Shown here: positions 35,025-45,235 of the stretch, piece by piece
How the letters are laid out: the number at the start of each line of letters is the position of its first letter
Numbering within the stretch: position 1 is the first letter of the stretch
Source of the DNA: JALORV01 sp963703945
GTDB lineage: Bacteria > Pseudomonadota > Gammaproteobacteria > Burkholderiales > Burkholderiaceae_F
Length of the DNA: 64,000 nucleotides
Direction: 5' to 3'
Assembly: GCA_963703945.1 (NCBI GenBank)
Contig: CAVPGM010000010.1
Span: forward strand, 62,001-126,000
The notes under the pieces: model-generated
Database searches by the model: none
What the model saw: only the letters and a program-made list of their open reading frames with translations
What the model was told of the DNA's origin: nothing
Program-made: the position numbers and the translations under genes

Positions 35025-35056
35025 GGTCGCATCATGCCATGCATCATGCTGCGACC
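35025..35056. promoter_or_regulatory. Inverted repeat upstream of the ATL gene
   Basis: GGTCGCATCATGC and GCATCATGCTGCGACC form arms pairing GGTCGCA with TGCGACC, plus CATG pairs inward, around a short centre. It lies 5 bases before the proposed ATL start on the minus strand, so it could be an operator or a leader hairpin. A start further upstream would place it inside the gene. Confidence 0.35.
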
Positions 35057-35152
35057 TGTCCGGGCGGCGCGACGGTTGGCTCCCAGCAGGGCTCCGACTG
35101 CGCAGGTCCGCGCGCGAGCAGCCGCCGATCTGACAGAATATTGCCGGCCCGG

Positions 35153-38100
35153 ATGAGGTTTCCGGGATCCGTGGTCCATCGATCGTTGACGCCGAACCGG
35201 AGTCGGTTTCGATTGCCGCACATTGCACAACGGGAAGCGGTCGGTTGGGCGTTCGCCGTGGATCGCGGCGGCACGTTCACCGACGTGGTCGGCACCGCGC
35301 CGGACGGTTCGCTGCACACCTGCAAGGTCCTGTCGCGGGATCCGCATCGGCCGGCCGATCCGGCATTGCGCGGCATCGACTGGCTGCTCGAACGTCACGG
35401 CGCTGCCTGCGGCCGTCACGTGACTTCGGTACGGCTCGGCACCACGGTCGCCACCAATGCATTGCTCGAGCGCGCGGGCGCGCCGACACTGCTGGTCACG
35501 TCGCAGGGAATGCGCGACGCGCTGCTGATCGGCTACCAGGATCGGCCCGACATCTTCGCGCGCGCCATCCGTCGCCCGTCCGCCGCTGTACCGGGATGTG
35601 GTCGAAGTTCCGCGAGCGCGTGGACGTCGCATGGACAGGTGCTGTTGCCGCTCGACGAGGATGCGCTGCGCCGCGCACTCGTGGCGGCGCGAGCGGCCGG
35701 CATCGAGGCGGTCGCGTCGCGTTCCTGCACGGGTTCCGGCATCCGGCCCACGAGATCCGTGCCGCGGAAATTGCACGCGCAGCAGGTTTCGACGAAGTGA
35801 TCGCGTCGCACGCTGCCGCGCCGCTCCTCGGCTTCGTCGCGCGCGGCGACACGACCGTGGCCGACGCCTACCTCTCGCCCGGTTCTGCTGCGCTACACGC
35901 GGAGTTTCCGCGCGAGCCTGCGTAAGGCGCACGGCGACGCGACCGTCGCCTTCATGCAGAGCAACGGCGGCCTCGTCGATGCCGAGGGCTTTCGCGGCGT
36001 GAACGGCGTGCTTGTCGGGTCCCGCCGGGGGCGTGGTCGGGATGATCGCCGCCGGCAGCACGGACGGGCCGCGCCGGCTGATCGGCTTCGACATGGGAGG
36101 CACGTCGACGGACGTCAGCCTGTCCACCGGCGACATCCCGCGGCGGTTCGCCGCCGAGATCGACGGCGTGCGATTGCAGACTCCGATGGTCGACATCACC
36201 ACGATCGCGGCGGGCGGCGGTTCGATGCTGCGGTTCGCCGACGGTCGCCTGCAGGTGGGGCCCGCCTCTGCCGGCGCCGATCCCGGGCCGGCGTGTTACC
36301 GCCGCAACGGCCCCGCCACGATCACCGACTGCAACGTCGTGCTCGGACGCATTCCCGTCGGAGCATTTTCCGCACGTCTTCGGCCCGGCGGGCGATCAGC
36401 CGATCGATCCGGCCGCCTCGCGCGCGCGACTCGCCGAGCTGGCCGCAGCGGCCCGCGACGAAGCCGGACTCGAGTACAGCGTGGAGGCGCTGGCCGAAGC
36501 CTTCCTGCAGGTCGCCTGCGCGCGCATGGCCAACGCGATCCGCGAACTCGCCCTGCACCACGGCGAAGACCCGGCACGCTTCAGCCTGCTCTCGTTTGGC
36601 GGCGCGGCAGGCCAGCACGCGTGCGCCGTGGCCGAGCTGCTCGGTGCCGACGAGGTGCTGCTGCATCCGCTCGCGGGCGTGCTGTCCGCTTATGGCATCG
36701 GCTTGACCGGTCGTCGCGCGATCCGCCGCCGCACGGTCGAGGCCGCGCTCGATGCGTCGGGGCATGCGGCTGGCGGTCAGACATTGCTGGGGCTCGAAGC
36801 CGATGCGCGTGATGACCTGCTGCGCCAGGGCGTCGCCGTGTCGCTCATCGAGACGCGAAGCAGCGCGCACGTGCGGCTCGCGGGTTCCGACACCACGCTC
36901 GAGCTGTCGGTGGCAGCCCGCAGACAGGCTTCGCGTCGCGTTCTTCGAGGCGCACCGCCAGCTCTACGGCTTTGCCGACGACACGGCGCCGCTGGTCATC
37001 GGCTCGGTCATGGTCGAAGCCATCGAACGCGTGGCAGCGGCAGCACCGGACCTGGTCACCGGCAAGGAACCGTTGATCGCCGACGCTGGATCGCCGACTG
37101 CGAGTACCACGGTATGGATCGAGGGGGCCTCGCGCACGGTGCCAGTCGTCGCACGCCGCGATCTCACGCCGGGCGCGCAGCTGGACGGGCCCTTGCTGCT
37201 GTGCGAAGACGGCGCGACGAGCTGGATCGCACCGGGCTGGGCGGGTCGGGTCGCACCGGGCGGCCTGGTCATCCTGCACCGGTCGCAGGCCGCGCGCAGC
37301 ATCGCTCACCTGGACGCGCCCGCCACCGCGCCCGATCCGATGCGGCTCGAGGTGTTCAACGCCCTGTTCATGCACGTCGCGGAGCAGATGGGCGCCGTGC
37401 TGCGACACACGGCGAGCTCGGTCAACATCAAGGAGCGGCTCGACTTTTCGTGCGCGATCTTCGACGCCTCGGCTAACCTCGTCGCCAATGCGCCGCACAT
37501 GCCCGTGCACCTGGGGTCGATGGGCGCGAGCGTGGCCGCCGTGCTCGACGCGTTCGGCGACGACACTGCGCCCCGGCGATGCCTACCTGGTGAATTCGCC
37601 GTACGCCGGCGGCACGCACCTGCCCGACATGACGGTGGTCTCGCCGGTCTTCGACGAGGCCGGCGCCCGCGTCGAATTCTTCACGGCCTCGCGTGCGCAC
37701 CACGCCGACGTGGGCGGGATCACGCCCGGCTCGATGCCGCCGGACAGCCGCACCATCGACGAGGAAGGCGCGCTGGTCGCGCCGACGCGCATCATGCGCG
37801 ACGGGCGTGCTCGACGACGCACGGCTGCGTCAGCTGTTCTGCGGCAACCCCTGGCCGGCACGGAATTTCCCGCAGAACCTCGCGGATCTGCGGGCGCAGC
37901 TGGCGGCCAATGCCCGTGGCGAACGGGAATTGCGGCGCGCCGCGCGCAGACCACGGCGGCGCCACGCTGCTCGCGTACATGCGCCACGTGCAGGACAACG
38001 CCGAACGCTGCGTGCGCCGCGCGATCCGCCGGCTGCGCGACGGCAGCTTCCGCTACGAGATGGACAATGGCCAGGTGATCGCCGTGCGCATCGCTGTCGA

Positions 38101-38872
38101 GCCGCAAGCCGGCACGGCCATCGTCGACTTCACGGGTACGTCGCCGCAGCAGGCCAACAACTTCAACGCACCGCTTGCCGTCACGACCGCGGCGGTGCTG
38201 TACGTCTTCCGCACGCTGATCGACGAGCCGATCCCGCTCAACGCCGGTTGCCTGCGACCGCTGACCATCGTCGTGCCGCACGGGTCGATGCTCGACCCGA
38301 TCGCGCCCGCGGCCGTGGTCGCCGGCAACGTCGAGACTTCGCAGTGCATCGTCGACGCGCTGTACGGAGCGCTCGGACTGCAGGCGGCCGCGCAAGGCAC
38401 GATGAACAACTTCACGTTCGGCAACGAGCGCTACCAGTACTACGAGACCATCGCGGGCGGCGCAGGGGCCGGTCCGGATTTCGATGGCGCAAGCGGCGTG
38501 CAGACGCACATGACCAACTCGCGGCTCACCGATCCCGAAGTGCTCGAAACGCGGTTCCCGGTGCTGCTGCGCGAGTTCTCGATCCGTCGCGGCTCCGGCG
38601 GCGCAGGCCGGCACCGCGGTGGCGACGGTCTCGTGCGGCGTGTCGAGTTCCGCGAGGCGATGACGGCAAACGTGCTGTCCAATCATCGGCGCATCGCGCC
38701 GTTCGGTCTCGAGGGCGGCGCGCCCGGGGCGCCCGGGCGCAACACGGTCAGGCGACGCGGCCGCGCCGACTCAGAAACGGTCGCCGCGACGTTCGGGCTC
38801 GCCGTAGAGCCGGGCGATGAGATTGAGATCGAGACGCCGGGCGGCGGCGGCTTCGGGACGCAGGACGCCTGA
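35153..38872 (+). CDS. 5-oxoprolinase / hydantoinase, HyuA-HyuB fusion
   Basis: ATP-dependent cleavage of 5-oxoproline or a related cyclic imide. About 1230 residues in one protein. The HyuA half shows WAFAVDRGGTFTDVVGTAPD, LGTTVATNALLER, FMQSNGGL, IGFDMGGTSTDVSL, AAGGGSMLRF and FSLLSFGGAAGQHACAVAEL. From near nt 37340 comes the HyuB half: LEVFNALFMHVAEQMGAVLR, LVNSPYAGGTHLPDMTVVSP, SRAHHADVGGITPGSMP, NVETSQCIVDALYGAL, FTFGNERYQYYETIAGGAG and ETPGGGGFGTQDA. One-chain architecture fits OplAH-type 5-oxoprolinase best. ATG 35153 is tentative; the conserved part begins near 35240. Frame changes near 35590, 35715, 35885, 36020, 36365, 36920, 37570, 37805 and 37945. The 3' end overlaps the sheath gene by 102 bases, convergently. 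Confidence 0.87.
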
Positions 38873-40566
38873 AGACACGGCGGGCCGCTGATCGGGCGTC
38901 GGCGCGAACAACTCCTGTGCCAGCGTCCGGCGTTGCGTGGCGTCTTCGGGCAAGTCGTCGATGACGGGACGCGGCGGCTCACGCACGGTGAAGCGCGTGC
39001 CCGGCGGCAACTGTCGCGGCCTGACGGCCCGCACGGTGCTGCCCTCGAGGCGATGCGTGAGCATGAACGAGCGGCTCTCGCCGAGGCGCGGCGTGGGCAG
39101 CGAGATCAGGCAATGCACCACGCCGTTCCTGACGTCTTCCGTCGTGTTGACGCACTCGTCGCAGACGACTTCGCAATGCTGCGCGTCCGCGCCTTTGCCA
39201 AAGGCGCCGCTCGCGGCAAGCCCGAGCAGGAAGGCGTGCACCTGCCGTGCGAGTCGCGGCCAGGTATTGCGATCGCGCCCTTCGAAGCGCGCCCAGCGCG
39301 TGCCGCTCTCGATGCTGTTGATGATCAGCAGCTGCCGTCGACGGAACGTGAGCAGCGAACTTTCGGGGCCGGCACCCGCTCCACGCGCCAGCGTCTTGCA
39401 GCTGCGCCGTGCCGGCAACGCTGGCACGGACCGCATGCAGCGGGTTGACCCCCTGCGCCGTGAGCTTCTGGCAGTCGATCTCCGTCAGTGCGTGCAGGGG
39501 ACGCGTGCCGGGACGCAGCAGGATCTGCTCGTCGGGCAGCCCGTCCCACGGCGAGCGATGTGCATCCATGCGCGCGAGCGCGCCCGCGACCGCGCCGCTG
39601 TTGGCGAAAGACTCGAAGCGGCCGCGCAGCCGGTCGAATGCCTGCACGCGCGGGAAGCAGATGAACGCGGAATCGCTCTGGAACGCGAGTTCGCGCAGGC
39701 CCTGCAATGCGTCGTCGGTCGTCTGCCACGCAGCAGGCGGATCGACGACGAGCAGCGCGCGGTGGTCGCGGCAGAACTGCGTCGCGACGAGCAGCACGCC
39801 CGGGCCGATGTCGCGATCGCGCGCCGGCGGCGGCACGCAGACGAAATGCAGGTCCTCGACATCGCGCAATGCGAAGAGGCCGGTGCCGCGTTCAGCCGAG
39901 CCGATCAGGTCGTAGTCGGTGAGCGGCGAGCCGTCGTCGCCGTCGGGATTCGAATCGACGTAGCCGATCGGGTGGCGCGCGCCCGCACGGAAGGTGCGGT
40001 CCGGACGGGCGTGCGGCACGGCGCCGCGCACCCGCACCAGCAGGGATTCCTGCAGCGCCGAGGCGACGAATCGCGTGGTGCCGGGAGCCGTCGACAGCCG
40101 CCGGAAAATCTCCTGGTCTTCGATCTGCTCGGACCCGAGCGTGCGCAGGCGCTGCAGGACGAGGTTGAAGCGATCGTCCTCGCTGGGCGCGATGTTGTCG
40201 TAGTCGACGGAGGCCCGCAGAATTTCCCGCGTGCCGGGACTGAGCGCTTCGAGCACCAGCTTGCTCGTCGCCGCAAGGCAGGCTGATGGTGGCCGGCGCG
40301 CCGCCGTTCACGACGCGCACGATGACTGCCTCGCGGCCGCCGTTGTCGAAGTACTGCTCGACGGCGTACGACAGCATGCTCGGCTGCCAGAGCCCGCCGA
40401 ACACCTGCTGGTACTCGGCGAAATCGCGCACACGCACGGGACGGTTCACGGGACCGCGCAACGCACGGCCGACGAAACCCGTCGTCGCCGTCGGCAGGCG
40501 AACGATCGGCACGTCTGCGCCAACCGCTTCCGTCACCGTGATGCCAGTGTGGGAAATATCGCGCAA
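38771..40566 (-). CDS. Contractile-tail sheath family protein
   Basis: Resembles tail sheath proteins of contractile phages, R-type tailocins and extracellular injection systems. The N-terminal signature is HTGITVTEAVGADVPI with LPTATTGFVGRALRGPVNRP, then YAVEQYFDNGGREAVIVRVV. The middle domain has LVVDPPAAWQTTDDALQGLR and RVQAFDRLRGRFESF. The C-terminal core is RRRQLLIINSIESGTRWARF, then WPRLARQVHAFLLGL. Start uncertain: TTG 40566 (LRDISHTGITV) fits the family, and there is no good ATG. About 595 residues. Frame changes near 40275, 40020, 39750 and 39400. No tube, baseplate, spike or ATPase gene is nearby. It lies 95 bases downstream of the Rieske gene on the same strand. Confidence 0.75.
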
Positions 40567-40661
40567 AGCCGCGCCCCGCCTCGAGAAAACTACCTTAAAG
40601 TACCATAAGTCATCGGCCTTCGAAGCGACCCCCGACCCACCGCATGGCGCCGCGGTCGAAT

Positions 40662-41813
40662 TCAGGCTCCAACGGACGGAGCAGTCCTGCGGCGCTTGCG
40701 GCCGCCGATGGACAGCGTACTGGTCGCCGGTGCGGGCAGGCGCGCGCGACAGTGCTCGGCGAACCAACGCAACCCGACCTCGCCCGTTGCGATCGGGCCC
40801 GTTTCATCGGCGCCCAGCAGCCCCATCCCCTGCTGCACGCGTGCCAGCATGCGCGCGTCCGCCGCGAACGCCTGGCGCCGCACACGCTGATGCGTGTAAC
40901 GCAGCAGGCGCATCTCGCGACTCGAGTCGGTTGCCGCGTAGCGCAACTCACGCAACGTGCTGTGACCGGTGGCGCCCGGCAGGACCTGCAGGATGGACAG
41001 GCCATCGGGCGCGAGCTGCAACAGCAGGTTCGGCCAGAGGTAGACATATTCGGCACGTGCCGGGGTCGACTGCCTGTCGCGCAGCAACTGGCGGTACATG
41101 CGCGACGACCACGTGTCGCCGAGGGCGCCCGTAGCGACTGCAGCTGTCGCGCGCAGGGCGTCACCGTCGCCCCGTTCGAAAACCAATGGCGCGAACAACC
41201 GCGGCTTCAGGGCAGGTCGCGCAATGTCGACGTGCGCGGTGTCGAGCATGTGCTCGCACGCCAGTTTCCAGTCGGCCGCGCAGGGCGTTGCGCGCGGCTC
41301 GATCACGCGTCGCATCGACGTCAGGTCCGGCCAGGTGCCGGCTACTGCGTCGAGCACCTGCTCGACCGCTTGCCGCGGCGTCTGGAAGGCCGCGAAGACC
41401 AGGCCGCGCCACTGGGCGACGTGGAGCGGATGCAGCGAGTGCGCGTCCGCGTCGAACTCATCGAAGTGCTGGCCGGCGGGAATGCTGACGAGCGCGCCCG
41501 ATTCGTCGTAGGTCCAGCCGTGGTACGGGCAGCGCAAGCGGCCGTCGATGCAGAACGCGAGCCCGGTGTGCGCGTCGCCTTCGACGAGGCGCGCGCCCCG
41601 ATGACGGCAGACGTTGCGAAAGCCCTGCAGGCCGCCCGCCTTCGTCCGCAGCACCACCCCGGAACGCGCGCCGCAGTCGTATCGCACCGCGGTGCCGGAC
41701 GCAGGCAGGTCCGAGACGTGGCAGACGAACTGCCAGCTCGGGGCGAAGATCGCGGAGTCTTCGAGCGGTGCGCGGTCGGGGTCGAGGTACCAGCCGGCCG
41801 GGAGTCCTCGCAC
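40662..41813 (-). CDS. Rieske [2Fe-2S] ring-hydroxylating-type oxygenase, alpha-subunit-like
   Basis: Intact, 383 residues; ATG 41813. Rieske cluster ligands: Cys-x-His in NVCRHRGARL (residues about 66-75) and Cys-x2-His in RLRCPYHGWTYDE (about 93-105). The C-terminal catalytic domain contains DWKLACEHMLDTAHVDIARP. The usual second iron histidine, five residues after the first in NWKxxxENxxxxYHxxxxH, is replaced here by arginine (AHVDIAR), which is odd for an active mononuclear iron site. No reductase or ferredoxin partner is adjacent. The L,D-transpeptidase gene ends 6 bases upstream in the same direction, so it may share an operon. Confidence 0.83.
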   Translation of the reverse strand: MRGLPAGWYLDPDRAPLEDSAIFAPSWQFVCHVSDLPASGTAVRYDCGARSGVVLRTKAGGLQGFRNVCRHRGARLVEGDAHTGLAFCIDGRLRCPYHGWTYDESGALVSIPAGQHFDEFDADAHSLHPLHVAQWRGLVFAAFQTPRQAVEQVLDAVAGTWPDLTSMRRVIEPRATPCAADWKLACEHMLDTAHVDIARPALKPRLFAPLVFERGDGDALRATAAVATGALGDTWSSRMYRQLLRDRQSTPARAEYVYLWPNLLLQLAPDGLSILQVLPGATGHSTLRELRYAATDSSREMRLLRYTHQRVRRQAFAADARMLARVQQGMGLLGADETGPIATGEVGLRWFAEHCRARLPAPATSTLSIGGRKRRRTAPSVGA

Positions 41814-41819
41814 GGTCGC

Positions 41820-43000
41820 CTAGCGTCCGCCGCTGGCCGCGACCGGAGCAGCGGCGGCTGCCTCGTCGCGAATCGGCACGGGCCGGTCGCTGCCGTCCCA
41901 GGTCGCGCCCGCCGGGATGCGATTCTCGACGAGCCGCGCCGACGCCAGGAACTGGTCGAGACCGACGGCCGGCTGCGACACGGGCACGGCCACGCCTTTC
42001 GCCGCGTTCACCACCTGCTCCACGAGCGCCCAGTCGACCGTGACGGCCGCCGGTTTCGCGCGCTGCGCCATCTTTTCCTGCACTTTCTTGTTGAAGCGCT
42101 GGCCCTTGGCCGCCGCTTTCGCTTCCGGATGCTCCTCGTGCGGCGGGAACGACTGCACGTAGAACTGGCCGTCCTGCACCTTGTAGAGCAGCGGCTGGTT
42201 GACGACCGTGACCTTGGTGCCGATCGGCAACTGTGGAACAGCGTCGCGATGTCCTCGGGATACAGCCGGATGCAGCCGTGGCTCGCGCGCATGCCGACGC
42301 CGGCGGGCTTGTTGGTGCCGTGCATGAGGTAGCTCGGCCAGCCGAGGTTCATCGCGAACGCGCCGAGCGGATTGTCGGGACCGGCCGGCACCCGCGCGGG
42401 CAGGATGTCGCCTTCGGCCGCGTGCTCCTTGCGCACGGAGGCCGGCGGCGTCCAGACCGGATCCTTGCGCTTCGAGACGATCTTCGTCGCGCCTTCGGGC
42501 GTCGCCCAGCCGACCTTGCCGATGCCGATCGGCAACGTGACCACCACGCGCTGCTCGCCCTTCGCGGGCTTCGGGAAGTAGTAGATCCGCAGCGCCGCGA
42601 GGTTGACGACCAGGCCTTCGCGCGGCGCATCGGGCAGCACGAACTGCGTGGGCAGTACGATGCGCGTGCCCTCGCCCGGCAGCCACGGGTCGACGCCCGG
42701 ATTGGCGCGCACGACTTCGTCGTAGCCGAGATTGAAGCGGCGCGCGATGTCGGGCAGCGTGTCTTCGTGCGTCGCGATCGTCACCTGCAGCGTGCCGACG
42801 ACCGCCGTGGTCTGCGGGTCGAACGGGAACGTGTGCGTCGCGAGCGGCTCCGCGTACTGCGGCTTCGGCGGTTCTGGCGGCGGCGGCGGCGCCTGCGGCT
42901 GCGGCACGAAGATGCTGCAGCCCGCAAGCGTCGCGAATACGGCGACGAGCGCCACGCGGCGCGTCGACCGGATGCCTGGAATATTCACGGATCCAATCAC
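41820..43000 (-). CDS. L,D-transpeptidase (ErfK/YbiS/YcfS type) lipoprotein
   Basis: Periplasmic peptidoglycan cross-linking or lipoprotein-attaching enzyme. ATG 43000; the signal ends in ATLAGCS, a lipobox. A proline-rich spacer follows (PQAPPPPPEPPKP), then a LysM-like segment (HEDTLPDIARRFNLGYDEVV), then the YkuD catalytic domain with LVVNLAALRIYYFP, NPLGAFAMNLGWPSYLMHGT and the active-site RASHGCIRLYPEDIATLF. The C-terminal part has LLYKVQDGQFYVQSFPPHEE. About 390 residues. One frame change near 42228. Confidence 0.9.
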
Positions 43001-43038
43001 TTTCCACCTCTCGTCAGCGTCGGACGGCCCGCGGCCGT

Positions 43039-43550
43039 TCAGAGCACGGCGGGGCGGTTCGGCAGTTCGTCTTCGTCGCGTCCGCCGGGCAACGGCGGGA
43101 AGTGCCGCGCCAGCAGCCGGCCAGCCTCGTGCACGCCTTCCACCGCGCCCCGCTCATATTGCCCGGAGCGGAACTTCTCTTCCATCGTGTTGCAGACCGC
43201 AGCCCACTCCGCGGCGCTCGACGCGACCGTTGAAGCCCCGGTCCGCGACGATCTCGACGTCGCGATCGGCCAGCAGCACGTAGATCAGGACGCCGTTGTT
43301 CGCTTCGGTGTCCCAGACCCCCAGCGCCGCAAAGACCTCGCAGTGCCCGCTCCGCGGCGTCTTGCCTGCCCAGATCTCGCCGGGCTCGAGCGCCGCCTTC
43401 GATCGCGAAGCGGATCTCGCCGCTGTGCAGCGAGTTCCGACTCGGTGACCGCGCGTTCGATCGCCTCGAGGGCTTGGACCGGGAAAGCGCGCGCAAGTCT
43501 GCGCGCGCGTCGCGAACAGGTGACGGAACCAGCGCGTCCAGTCCATGGCC
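43039..43550 (-). CDS. TPM-domain protein (DUF477), second of the pair
   Basis: ATG 43550 overlaps the stop of the upstream TPM gene by 1 base (TGATG). Reads MAMDWTRWFRHLF, AIERAVTESE, SGEIRFAIEGALEPGEIWAG, NNGVLIYVLLADRDVEIVAD and RGFNGRV. The TPM fold is named for TLP18.3, Psb32 and MOLO-1. About 170 residues, without a signal peptide or Gly-rich tail. Frame changes near 43225, 43385 and 43435. Part of a lemA-TPM-TPM operon, a common bacterial arrangement of unknown exact role. Confidence 0.8.
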
Positions 43551-44494
43551 ATCACCAGCCGCCCGAGGCGCCGCCGCCCCCGAAGCCGCCGCCACCGCCG
43601 CTCCAAGCCGCCACCGCCAAACCGCCACCCGCCGCCACCGAAACCGCCGCGGTAGCCCCAGCCACTGCCGTGACGCCGGCTGTACCAGCCGTTGCCGCCG
43701 GCACGCGGTCCGCCGCCGCCCATGCCGCCCATCAGCGCGAAGACGAAGGCGACGATGCCCGCGACGACGGAGATGCCGAGGATGCTGATCAGCAGCCAGG
43801 TCAGGAAACCGACCAGGCCGCCGGTGGCGAGCGCGCCGCCGACGCGGCCGAACAGGCGCCGGAAGATCGAGCCGCCGACCATCGCGAAGATGAACAGGAA
43901 CGGCAGCAGGTGAACAGGCCCGGGATGCCCGCGCGCCGGCGGGCTGAGCTCGGGCTCGGGCAGCGGCTCGCCCTCGATCACGCGCATGATGCGGTCGACG
44001 CCGGTGTTGATGCCGCCGTAGTAATCGCCGCGCTTGAACTGCGGCACGATGTCCTGCTCGATGATGCGGTTCGCCGTCGCGTCGGGCAGCGCGCCTTCGA
44101 GGCCGTAGCCGACTTCGATGCGCACCTTGCGGTCGTTCAGCGCGACCAGCAGCAGCACGCCGTCGTCGACCTTGCCGCGGCCGAGCTTCCACTGGTCGAC
44201 GACGCGGATCGAGTACTGCTCGATTGCCTCGGGCTGCGTCGTCGGCACGATCAGCACCGCGACCTGGCTGCCCTTCGCTGCTCGAACGCCGCGCAGCTTG
44301 GCTTCGAGCGCCGCGGCCTGGTCCGGCGTCAGCGTGCCGGTGAGATCGGTGACCGGCGCCGTGAGCTGCGGGACGGCGACGAGCGCCTGCGCGAACGCCG
44401 GCGAGACGACTGCAGCGACGAGCCACAGCCAGCGCCGCAAGCGACGGCCCCGCAGCAGCGGACGCGAAATCGAGCGGGACGCCGCGACGACCAT
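43550..44494 (-). CDS. TPM-domain membrane protein, YgcG-like
   Basis: Signal peptide at the N-terminus (WLWLVAAVVSPAFAQALVAV), then the TPM domain: VTDLTGTLTPDQAAALEAKL, QVAVLIVPTTQPEAIEQYSI, GVLLLVALNDRKVRIEVGYG and RIIEQDIVPQFKRGDYYGGI. A double membrane hairpin follows (LATGGLVGFLTWLLISILGI, VVAGIVAFVFALMGGM) and a Gly/Ser/Trp-rich tail. The last part (GGGGFGGGGASGGW then TGA) is reached after a frame change near 43610. About 315 residues. Other frame changes near 44280 and 43910. lemA precedes it by 49 bases. This pairing is well known across bacteria. Confidence 0.85.
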
Positions 44495-44543
44495 GGGATC
44501 GCCCCGCGCCGCGCCCCAGCGCGGGCGCGACGCGAGGAGTGCC

Positions 44544-45167
44544 TCAGTTGGTCGCAGGTGCGGGCGCCGGGGCCGGGGCGGCCGGCGGTGCGCTGAAGTC
44601 CACGGTCGGCGGCTTCGCGATCGCGGCTTCGTTCTCGACCGCGAAGTTCGGCTTCACCTTGTAGCCGAACATCATCGCCGTCAGGTTGGTCGGGAACCTG
44701 CGCACCGTGACGTTGAAGTCCTGCACCGCCTGGATGTAGCGGTTGCGCGCCACGGTGATGCGGTTCTCGGTGCCCTCGAGCTGCGCCTGCAGGTCGCGGA
44801 AGTTCTGGTCCGACTTGAGCTCGGGGTACTTCTCGACGACGACCATCAGGCGCGACAGCGCGCTCGACAGCTCGCCCTGCGCCGCCTGGAACTGCTGCAG
44901 CGACGCGGGGTCGTTGGCGTCGACCTGCATCTGCGTCGCCTTGGCGCGGGCCTCGGTGACGCCGATCAGCACGGCCTGCTCCTGCGCGGCGAAACCCTTG
45001 ACCGTGTTGACGAGGTTCGGGATCAGGTCGGCGCGGCGCTGGTACTGGTTGACGACCTCGGACCAGGCCGACTTCGTCGCTTCGTCCTGCACCTGGATCG
45101 TGTTGTAACCGCAGCCGGACAGCAGCATGGCCGCCACCACCAGCAAGAGCGCTTGCAAGGCTCGCAT
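44544..45167 (-). CDS. lemA: LemA family lipoprotein
   Basis: Intact, 207 residues; ATG 45167. The signal MRALQALLLVVAAMLLSGCG carries lipobox LSGC. The four-helix LemA domain shows NQYQRRADLIPNLVNTVKGF, EARAKATQMQVDANDPASLQ and FRDLQAQLEGTENRITVARN, then RYIQAVQDFNVTVRRFPTNL. The C-terminus is a Pro/Ala tail (PPAAPAPAPAPATN). LemA proteins are membrane-anchored with unknown function and typically travel with TPM-domain genes, as here. Confidence 0.92.
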   Translation of the reverse strand: MRALQALLLVVAAMLLSGCGYNTIQVQDEATKSAWSEVVNQYQRRADLIPNLVNTVKGFAAQEQAVLIGVTEARAKATQMQVDANDPASLQQFQAAQGELSSALSRLMVVVEKYPELKSDQNFRDLQAQLEGTENRITVARNRYIQAVQDFNVTVRRFPTNLTAMMFGYKVKPNFAVENEAAIAKPPTVDFSAPPAAPAPAPAPATN

Positions 45168-45235
45168 CGGAACGTATCTCCTTGGTTGCCGACCGACCCA
45201 CCCCGGATCGACCGCGACATTTACCAGAATCCGCG

